From Ochromonadaceae sp. CCMP2298 (taxonomy: Eukaryota > Sar > Synurophyceae > Ochromonadales > Ochromonadaceae): a DNA stretch of 11,306 nucleotides. A program made the position numbers and the translations under genes. Positions within the stretch are counted from its first letter, which is position 1. Each line of letters begins with the position of its first letter. Positions 1 through 7,500 of the stretch are shown in pieces. The notes under the pieces are model-generated. The model saw only the letters and a program-made list of their open reading frames with translations. It was not told where the DNA came from and ran no database searches. Where the stretch lies: assembly GCA_026770595.1 (NCBI GenBank), contig MU634586.1, positions 1-11,306 on the forward strand, read 5' to 3'.

Positions 1-546
1 TTCTTCCAACGTAGAGCAATAAGTTAATTCCTTTAATACACAACATTTCCATATCTCTTTCGGTTTCCGTTCCCAGGAAGCCCGACAGCGAACACTATGC
101 AGTAGGGAATAATTCCCCCCTATCCGGTATCCTATTTGGCCTCGATATCGAAAAAAAATAGTCGGTGCAAAAAAAAACAAGCCTCTCGAGAGCCATGTTG
201 GTCAACTCAGATCAAGCACTGCCTTGCCTCTTCCCCCTCTTCCGTCCCTTAAAATCCGTCGTTCAGGTCTTGGGAGACTTACGGAATCTCTCTAGGCCGC
301 GCCCCAGCTTTCGGCCCTGCACGTGCGCAGCGCGAGCTCTTTTGAAGAGGACGCGATCCAAATTTAAAGCCATGCAGTCCGATTACTTGCCTACAGGGCC
401 GGCTGAGTGTAAGGAAACCACACCACATTTCCTGTCTCCTGCACCGTCGCGTTATGACCTAGTAACCTCGTTCGTACACCCATCTCCTTAACCCTGACAT
501 CTTAGCGGGACGCATAAGATCGTTCGCGGAGCAGCAATGGTCGCAG
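1..546 (+). promoter_or_regulatory. Upstream region and 5' leader of the plus-strand acidic-protein gene
   Basis: No convincing coding sequence lies here. The longest open frame (165-491) starts only at a GTG, has no recognisable domain, and reads as random Ser/Pro/Leu-rich sequence. The first 180 bases are AT-rich, with two oligo-A runs (about 150-157 and 170-177). An inverted repeat sits at 105-118. A CACGTG E-box/G-box core lies at 320-325, and a TTTAAA at about 361-366 could act as a weak TATA-like element. I cannot place a transcription start. The extreme left end could belong to a neighbouring gene cut by the window edge, but nothing supports a call. Confidence 0.45.
105..118. promoter_or_regulatory. 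Palindromic motif GGGAATAATTCCCC upstream of the plus-strand gene
   Basis: GGGAAT and ATTCCC form a perfect inverted repeat around a single A. A closely related 14-mer lies at 11283-11296, upstream of the ECM29 gene (11 of 14 positions identical). Symmetry, and presence upstream of both genes in the window, suggest a dimeric transcription-factor site. That is inference: I know no factor for it here, and two occurrences are few. Confidence 0.35.
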
Positions 547-1951
547 ATGGCGTCGTCGGGAGTCGGTAGGGACAAGGCGCAGTTCCTCAGCTCACTGCGG
601 GATATTACAGACACGTGAGTTATCCCTCTCTATTTTCGCCCAGATGCTCTAAAATTTCTAGTAGCTGAATCCTCTGATATCCCGATGCTCCCTTCTCATT
701 GCCCGATGCACCGATTACTGACACCTAAGCATCGTGTGCCCTCCGGATCGGGAGCGATACTCACAAGCCCGAGAAGGCAGGGCGAGGAATTCGGCACAGC
801 GAGTGGCAAATCCGCCGTTCATTGTGCGCCCCGACATGCGTGTGGCCTCGCAAAGCTCTCTGTCGAACATCCGGCAGCTGCGGGAGAACATGGACAGCGC
901 CCTGCGCAACGGCTTCTCTACCCCCCTCGACTCTGTTGAGGGTGCGGATTTCCCAGGGCGTGAGGGTGATGCAGATGGTAGTTCTGGAGTCAGTCCTAGC
1001 AGAGAAGGTGCTGTTTATTCCTCCGGGGCAGGGGCGGGAGCAGGGGCAGAGCTAGGGCCGCGCGCTGCTCCGTCCTCCCACAATGACACTTTGGAGCCTC
1101 TGCCGAATCGAATGGGGCGCAGCTTGGAGCAGATATTAGCTGCGCTGGATGGCGATGAGCTCCCTGCCCAGCCCCCAGCCCCGAGTGTCCCCCAAGCCGC
1201 ACACAAAGGAGAGGCTCGTGCCGAAACTCGGGCTACAACGGCCCCTTATAAGCATGTATCGGTATCTGCTAGTCTGCTGGATGAATTCCCCTTTCTGAAG
1301 CAGTCTAAGAGCGAGCTCGCCGAGGACGTGGGTTCGGATGCAGGTGTGGAGGAAGATGGAGAGGGAGAGGGCGAGGAAGGAGGAGAGGAAGAAGAGGAAG
1401 AAGAAGAGGAGCAGGAAGAGTTGGAAGAGGATGAGGACAGTGAAAAAGATGGAGAGAGCAAAGGAGCTGTAGTGGATATGGAGGTGCAGAGTGAGAGGGG
1501 AAAGGATGCGCTTTTTGCAGGCGGCCGGGCAACAGCTCCAGAGGGGCGTAAAGTAGGAGAGTCGGAGTTGGAGAGAGCCTCGGTGCGGACGCGTTTGCAG
1601 GCGTGGGAGGACGAGCTGTCACGCCGGGAGGCAGCGTTGGAGAACAGGCGCTTCCTGGACAGCGCGGCGCGTGATCGACTCAGCCGTGCCGGCTCCACAG
1701 AGCCGCACTTCCACATCCACAACCACATGGGGGCACCTCCCGTTCCTGCGACTCCTGCGACTGCAAGGGGCTTGCCGCTTCCGCGCTGGGACGAGAGCTC
1801 CTACTGGCACGAGAATCCCCGTCTCGAGACGACGCCCTCGGCCGCCCCCTCCCACCTAACCCCCAGTGCTGCTGCGGACACGCTTCGCGATTCGATCGAC
1901 CTATCCGGCCTTTCCCTCGAGCGACTGCGGGAGCTGACTGGGCACCACTGA
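547..1951 (+). CDS. Unrecognised acidic, largely disordered protein with a coiled-coil segment (two exons, about 429 aa)
   Basis: I model exons 547-614 and 730-1951. The long frame has no ATG at its 5' end. The ATG at 547 runs 22 codons plus 2 bases to a GTGAGT donor at 615, and an AG ending at 729 restores the frame. The protein begins MASSGVGRDKAQFLSSLRDI. Residues about 60-225 are Gly/Ala/Pro/Ser-rich with short helical stretches (SLEQILAALDGDELP; LLDEFPFLKQSKSELAEDVG). About 228-267 are almost all Glu/Asp. About 298-343 are charged and heptad-like (RLQAWEDELSRREAALENRR), a probable coiled coil. A His-rich HFHIHNH follows near 347-356, and the C-terminus ends in a helix (LSLERLRELTGHH). 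I see no signal peptide, membrane span or catalytic motif. An acidic tract plus coiled coil suggests a scaffold, chaperone-like or chromatin-associated protein, but that is only composition. If the intron is wrong, the first in-frame ATG is at 836 (371 aa). The gene converges on ECM29. Confidence 0.65.
615..729 (+). other. Predicted intron (phase 2) of the plus-strand gene
   Basis: The donor GTGAGT is at 615-620 and the acceptor is CCTAAG ending at 729. A good branch-site match, TACTGAC, occurs at 717-723, but its A is only about 8 nt from the AG, which is tight. Retaining the intron would stop translation at once, at the TGA inside GTGAGT. The exon joins phase 2 to phase 2 and gives a Thr codon. 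A second in-frame acceptor, GGCAG ending at 780, is possible and would shorten the protein by 17 residues. Confidence 0.55.
1025..1046 (+). repeat. G-run tract (four G3-4 runs) in the coding strand of the acidic-protein gene
   Basis: Four runs of three or four G separated by 1-4 bases encode a Gly-Ala repeat (residues about 122-130). The pattern meets the usual quadruplex rule and would be present in the mRNA. It may simply reflect low-complexity GGG/GCA codons. Confidence 0.5.
1346..1490 (+). repeat. Purine-rich simple sequence encoding the Glu/Asp tract
   Basis: The strand is almost all A and G here, made of imperfect GAG/GAA triplets with mirror symmetry. It encodes an acidic block that includes a run of nine Glu. 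Such tracts expand and contract by slippage, so the length of this segment may vary between strains. Confidence 0.7.
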
Positions 1952-2045
1952 TGATAAATGTAATAATAACTATCACTTTTTCTCAAAATATTTCTCGGTT
2001 AGTCATCTCAACAAACTACAGCTCGTCAGACGGCGAGAACAGTGA

Positions 2046-2186
2046 ATACGACAGGGAGAAGGACTTGAGAAGGACAGTTTGTACGTAGGGGACGACTTCG
2101 AGGGTGTGGAATTTGATGGGGAGAACCGTGATAACTTTGAAGATGACTTTGAAGATGACTTTGAAGATGACTTTGAGAGCGATTAG
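2046..2186 (+). pseudogene. Possible terminal exon or coding relic with DDFE repeats
   Basis: A plus-strand frame opens after a TGA at 2043-2045 and reads 46 codons to TAG at 2184-2186. It has no ATG, is strongly acidic, and ends in DDFEDDFEDDFESD. An earlier DDFE at 2091-2102 (GAC GAC TTC GAG) differs from the tandem copies (GAT GAC TTT GAA) only at third positions, which favours a coding origin. Just upstream, another frame reads a similar acidic peptide (SSSDGENSEYDREKD) before stopping at 2086-2088, as if a frameshift separated them. Options are a terminal exon with an acceptor such as GACAG at 2050-2054, a decayed gene end, or chance. Read on the minus strand, the repeat gives KVIF units and no convincing protein. 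Confidence 0.35.
2136..2177. repeat. 12-bp tandem repeat (TTTGAAGATGAC)
   Basis: Three exact copies lie at 2136-2147, 2148-2159 and 2160-2171, followed by a partial copy (TTTGAG) at 2172-2177. The unit is a multiple of three and sits in frame with the acidic reading frame, giving FEDD repeats. Confidence 0.9.
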
Positions 2187-2284
2187 GTGCCAATTCCCCC
2201 CCATATGCGAGAGACACTTCGAGCCGAGCGGCAACCCTTATTCAGAAATGAAGACCAGTATTAACAATTGCTTTTGTACAAGTC

Positions 2285-2335
2285 TTAGATACAGTCCTGT
2301 ATGAACAATTTTAGATAGTCCTGGATACAGTCTTC
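2285..2335. repeat. Degenerate GATACAGTCCTG repeat in the ECM29 3' flank
   Basis: TTAGATACAGTCCTG (2285-2299), TTAGATAGTCCTG (2311-2323, two bases shorter) and GGATACAGTCTTCG (2323-2336) look like three diverged copies. The first contains a perfect inverted repeat, ATACAG-TC-CTGTAT (2289-2302). It lies 63-80 bases past the ECM29 stop and so probably within its 3' UTR. Function is unknown. Confidence 0.5.
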
Positions 2336-2364
2336 GATATACCGTCGTGTCATCGTGTGCAGTT

Positions 2365-4515
2365 TCAGCGCAGCCACGCATTCTGCACCTTCACCACCGC
2401 CTCGAGTATGTTCGGGTGCGAGTCTGCGCTGGCGGTGCGGATCAGCTCCCGCACCATCTGCTTCAAGGACTCGTTGAGGTCCAGTGCTTCCCTATTGGCG
2501 CCGCTCAGCAGGAGCTGCAGGCTGCGCAGCGCCTCCACACGCACCTTGGTGAACTTCTGCTCCTGCATGCCAGCCCCCAGCACTCCCAGCGCCTGCTCCA
2601 GCTGCGCGGGTGTGAGCAGCAGGCTGAGTGTTGTTGTGGGTTCATCATCGTGTGTGGCTGCGGCTGTACTGGCAGTGCAGAGGGCGCCCACCAACTGCAC
2701 CGCAGCCTTGCGCACCGACCACACCTCACTCCTCATCACGCCCAGCGCCCACGCAAGCAGGTGCTTCGCAGCTGCCGACAGCCCGCCGGTAGAGGCAGAG
2801 GTAGAGGCAGGGGGTGAGGCAGATTCTTGAACTGCTCCCCCCTCTTTGGCCAACCCCTGCCCCAGGCCCCGGCCCTGCACCACCACAGCCCGGGGCCAGC
2901 CCCCCAGCAAGCTCTCCGCGTAGTAGACGAAATAGACGGGCGGCGGCTTCACGAAATAATCTTCGTAGAGATCTTCGCCACTGAGCGCCCCCGCGTCCTC
3001 CCCCGTCTCTGCAACTGCAACTGCGATGTCTGTTCCCTCTGCCGTTTGTACCACGACCATCGGCTCTGCCCTCTCCGCCTCTACCTCAGCCTCTGTCTGC
3101 GCCTCTGTCTGCGCCGAGGGTGCAGGATCGACTCTGCGCACGCTGGTTCTAGCACGCGCAGTGGGCTGGGCCTGGTACCGGGACCCGAACATCGCCGCGC
3201 TGCCTAGGCCTAGCGCTCGCTTGCTAGCACGAATGCGCCCTACATCACCCACGCCCCCCCCGACCCCCGCAGCCCCAGTGTCTGCCTCGGTCTCGCCTGT
3301 CCACGTCTTGGCATAGGGAGCCACGCCCGCCTGCTTGCACAGCAGAGGCAGCAGCATCTCGAAGGTGCGCAGGGGCGAGCCTGTGGTGGCTGTGGTTGGG
3401 GCAGTGGCGGGGGTGGTTGGGTTTGCGAGCAGGCGCCAGGGCAGAAGGCTGAGGGCTCTAGCTGCGGCCAGCCGATACTCTTCTCCTGACGCGTCCTCCC
3501 CCGCCCCAGCCCCTAGCCCACCGCTCCTGCTCGAGCTGCCGCCCTCTGCAGAGCTGTCACCCGCTGGTATGCTGGCACCAGTACCGCGGCGGCGGCGGCG
3601 AGACTCGTGCACGAGCAGGACTGCCCATCCGAAGAAGCTCACGCTCCAGCCCAGACCCACAGCCACGTCGCACACAGGGACAGTAGGAGCAGTAACGGGT
3701 GGGAGACCGGCAGATTTTAGTAGGAAGGAGGTGTGAGGAAGGCTGACAAGCTCCCCAAGACCCAGAGACAGATTCGCCTCTGCCCCTTCCGCTCCCCCCG
3801 CAACTTCAACCTGACCCCAGTCGATCCACAGCACCCCAGCGGAGGTGGCATCGGTGCTACTGGCGGTGCGATGGAGGTCCAGGTGCGCGAGGCACTTGCT
3901 GAGCACCTGCCCCACCACCTCCAGGACGCACCCCTGCCCGCCCCACACAGGCCCGGGCAAAGACTGCAGCAGCGCGCGCAGCAGTAGCCCCATGCGCTGG
4001 GAGCACGCCCCCCCGGGGCCCACCAGAGGAGCCAGCGTGTCCGCAGGCAGCAGCTCCACCACCTCTCGCAGAACCTGCACGGCCTGCACGCGTCGCCGCC
4101 AGGAGCGCTGCAGCAGGGTGGCGAGGATTAGATCCAGGACCTCGGGGAGAATCCCCCCACTGCCCCCGCCCATCCGCACCAGTGCGCCCAGCTTGGTGCC
4201 CGCTCCCGAGGACGTGAGCGCGTCCTGCAGCGTGGTGGTCCACAGAGCGCGAGACTCGTCGTCGCAGTCGTGGCTGCCCAGCAGCGCGAAGCACAGCACT
4301 CGCCGCCACAGGGAGCCCTGAGAGCACTTCGAGGCACCGTGAGAGGAAGAGGCGCCGTAAGAGGCGTCCTCGTCCATCCTTGAGCCGCCCTTCTGCACCA
4401 GCATCTGGATGCACTGGGCCAGCAAAGCGGAGTGCTCGAGCTGATCCAGCTCCAGCACCGCATATCGCTGTAGAAGCATGTCGCACTCGCTTGACAGCAC
4501 GTCCGCATCCACGAT
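2365..4515 (-). other. ECM29: ECM29 exon 3 (residues 2056-2771 and stop)
   Basis: It carries the C-terminal HEAT repeats (for example VQAVLREVVELLPADT-like and KVRVEALRSLQLLLSGANRE helices) and ends WLR-TGA at 2367-2365. The middle, about 2350-2600, is an atypical insert. It includes an RRRRR cluster near 2360, Gly/Ala/Thr-rich linkers, a Gln-Thr-Glu-Ala repeat near 2522-2540, and an aromatic patch (YEDYFVKPPPVYFVYY) near 2572-2587 whose role I do not recognise. Confidence 0.88.
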
Positions 4516-7500
4516 CTAGGGGTGGGCAGAGTCGGTCAGGGGTCGGGGGATTGGAGAAGGCAGAAGGTAGGAGGAATGCAGGAGGCGCGAGACAGAGGGG
4601 ATACAAGTTAAGAAGCGGAATGGTGGGAGGTAGCACGGGGGGTAAGATTCACGCTCAACGCATTCCCGGATTCACACACTCCATTCCTGGATTTTCTAAT
4701 CTCTGCAACCTACAGAAACAGTGCTCACCTTCGTCAGCGCTCCCAGTGCAGAGGTCATGGCCTTGCGCAGGCTTTGCGCCATGCCTGGTCCCGCCGCGAG
4801 ACCTGCAATCGTCCCCCTGAAGGCAGCGGTGACAGCCACGGCCGCGGCGCTGCCCCACTGCGCGAGGTACACTCCGTAGCGCTCCACTAGCTGCCCTACG
4901 GCCTGCGCAGCGCCTACACGCGTGGCCAGTCCCACACCGCGGGTAAGCTGGAAGCTCAGCTCGCGCAGCACTGCGGGCAGCACGCTTGCCGCGGAGGCAG
5001 CCGGGGCTGGGGCTAGGGCTGGGGCTGGGGCGGGAGTGGGAGCAGTCTGGTCGAGCAGGGCCCCTAGACAAGCCAGGCAGGTGTCCAGCGCCTCCTGCAG
5101 GGGACTGGCCTGCGCGAGCTTAATACGCATGCCCTCCAGCTCCTCGGGGGATATTCGCAAGCGTGCCGTATGGAATTGCATATACTGCAGTGTGCGTGGC
5201 TCCATCGCGCTCATACCTTCGACCAGAGCGCTCACCAGCTGGGGCAGCCAGCGGGCCAGGGGTGGGGGCCCATAGGACGCGGAGAGTGCGACAGAGGTCC
5301 TTCGCGCCACTGGGGGTGCGGTGGAGGGGACCAGATTGGGTACCATTGCGGCCAAGAAAGCAGCCGCAGGGCCGCCTACACCATCAGCCATGGCAGTAGC
5401 GGCGGTGGCAGCAGCAGCAGCAGCGGCGGCAGCAGCGGAGCCATCAGTGGGTCCCACCCCCAGCCCAGCGAACGCCTGCGCCGCCCTGGTCACTGCTGCA
5501 GCCCCAGCCAGCGCGTGGGCCGGGGTCACGTGGGCAGTGCCGCTGGCGGCCTCCACTACCTTCCCGATGAGCCCGAGACTCACCCCGCGCGCCTGGAGGG
5601 ACAGGACAGAGGTGTGGATATAAAGATAGATAAAAGAGAAAAGTTGATTGAGATTGAGAGGGGGATGGAGGGGAAGACAGATGAGCATCAGGCAACTGCG
5701 GAATAGTGGCCTTCTGAGAAAGCCTCCAGAGCAACACTTACCTCAGCGCTGGATGCCAGAAGGCCTTTGTTAAGCAGCAGCGGCAGCACCATGTCGACCG
5801 CAGCGCGTGCCCTCTCCCAGCTTGCCGCCCCTCCCCCTGCCCCTCCTGCCGCTCCGCCTGTGAAAGCCGCCCTGTTGGCGCCCAAGCCAGAGCCAGCACC
5901 GCTCTCGGCCTCAGCAGGGTTGCAGGCGCGGACGATGTGCGCTGACAAGGCTTTGAAACAGTTGAGCGCGGCGGTGCGCGTCGAGTCCCGCGCGTCATCC
6001 AGCACGCACAGACCGTCCAGCAGCAGCCTCTCAAGGTGGGGAAAGACCGAGACACCCCAGGTGCAGCGGGGCAGTAGGGCCTCCAGGGCGGCGCAGGCTG
6101 ATTCGCGCTCGCGCCACTGCTTGGACTGCAGGCGAAGGCAGCACAGGGCAACGACGCGGGTCTGCGCGAGGTCCAGCTCGGGCACGTGCGCCACAGGTCT
6201 GTCCAGCCTGCCGCTCGCTGCAGCTGCCGCCCCAGCGTCCGCCCCTGCGTCGGTGTCGGCGATATTGGAGGTGGAGGCAGTGGCAGATGCGGAGGTGGAG
6301 ACGGAGGTTGGGTTGGCGCTGGGAGCCCCTCCCGGCCCACGCCCGAGCAGCAGCTGCCCCCACAGTGCGCGCATCACAGGGCGCACGCTTTGGTGCGGGT
6401 CGAAGGTGGCGAGGTAGAGAGAGGGCAGCAGGCGACCCAGACGGGCGGGGGACTCCCTCAGCCCCAGGGAGACCAGCGGCGGCGCATACTTCGCGCGGAC
6501 CAGCGCAGCACTGCCTGCAGAGGGGGACACACCGCCCCCCGTTGTGCCGAACGTGGGGTCGCGCCGCAGCAGGCCCAGCGCAGCGAAGAGCAGGGGCGGC
6601 TCTCCGACGGTTTTTGCCAATCTGCACAGGGCACTGTACATCACATAGTCCTGCGGTAACAACGCCTCCGCGCCCGAGGACCCCTCTCCTAAGTTGAAGG
6701 AAAGACCCACTCCGAGCTCAGCGGCTGCCGCTTGTGCCGCCTGCAGCAGAGGGTCCTGGTCCGGCTGCCTGCCCCCTCCTCCCGCCACCCCGGCTGTTGT
6801 GTCAGCGGTTCCATTCGCTGGGCCGCTATTGGAGGCTGGCGCAGAGGTAGAGGAGGGGGCAGATGCGCCTACAGCGAAGCCCGCAGGTTGCACGCCTCGC
6901 TTCTCGCGCATGAGCACAGTCATCACCTCGTACGTTACAAACTCAGGCACTGTTACCGGCCTACCCCCAGCGTCAGTCATGGTGCCAGCATAGTGTGTGC
7001 TTGCGTGATACAGGTGGGAGAGGCCCATGCAACCCACATCCTGCAAAAAGGGGTCCTTTGAGCGCAGGAATACCAAAAGCGTGTCCAGCATCCAGCGCAC
7101 TGACAGCTGCACGCTTGGTACGCGGCTGCTGACGAGTACCAGCAGCACCGCAGCTAGACATCTCACATCCACGTCCCCGTCACATACGGGTCCTGGGTCC
7201 AACGAGGCCGAGGCAGGGACAGGGGCAGGGGAGGGAGCAGGGACAGAGGCAGGGGCAGGGGCGAAGGGCGTCCCCGCTGCCGACACGGTGGTGATGGAGG
7301 GGTCGGCTGCAACTGCAGTAGAGGCCCTGGATACCATCTCCTTAAGACACGCCAGGGGACTGGCTCCGTCAATCAGATCCGATACGCCATAATTGGACCC
7401 AGTCGACCCAGTCGCGCCCCCAAGCACACCCTGTTGCAGAGCACTGATGCGCACCAGGGCCGACGCCCAGGCCATGCGGATTTCATGAGAGGCAGCCCTG

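Larger units (their letters stand above)
1952..2364. other. Intergenic region between convergent genes (both 3' flanks)
   Basis: The 413 bases between the two stop codons should hold both 3' UTRs and polyadenylation sites. TGTAA occurs at 1959-1963, 8 bases after the plus-strand stop; this pentamer is the usual poly(A) signal in green algae but is common by chance in AT-rich DNA. No canonical AATAAA is evident for either gene. The stretch also carries a 45-codon plus-strand ORF at 1951-2088, an acidic plus-strand frame at 2046-2186 with a 12-bp tandem repeat, and a degenerate repeat at 2285-2335. These are listed separately. Confidence 0.6.
4729..5592 (-). other. ECM29: ECM29 exon 2 (residues 1768-2055)
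   Basis: It holds HEAT-type helices typical of the family's C-terminal half, such as WLPQLVSALVEGMSAMEPRT followed by LQYMQF, and LTRGVGLATRVGAAQAVGQL. Two low-complexity inserts are present: poly-Ala at about 1818-1832 (GCT/GCC repeats at plus-strand 5404-5440) and an Ala-Pro run at about 1950-1965. It is 288 codons long and ends AAG|GTGAGC. Confidence 0.9.

Noticed and set aside
165-491. A 108-codon plus-strand ORF upstream of the acidic-protein gene
   Set aside because: It has only a GTG start, no domain, and a composition typical of random open frames; it lies where a promoter and leader are expected.
612-617. CACGTG hexamer at the donor of the plus-strand gene
   Set aside because: It overlaps the exon-intron junction and is most simply explained by the splice donor; one hexamer is weak evidence for a factor site.
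1246-1728. Minus-strand ORF with a long poly-Ser stretch
   Set aside because: It is antisense to the Glu/Asp tract (TCC/TCT complement of GAA/GAG) and ends within the opposite gene, with no independent support.
2016-2234. Minus-strand ORF with KVIF repeats across the 12-bp tandem repeat
   Set aside because: It is the complement of the DDFE repeat. The third-position pattern supports the plus-strand frame instead, and this strand is expected to be ECM29 3' flank.
3857-4636. A 259-codon minus-strand ORF crossing intron 2 and exon 3
   Set aside because: It is a shifted frame of ECM29 exon 3 with Arg/Ala/Gly-rich shadow composition, and it begins inside the intron.
5738-6340. A 200-codon minus-strand ORF
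   Set aside because: It overlaps ECM29 exon 1 in another frame and shows Pro/Arg/Ser shadow composition with no domain.
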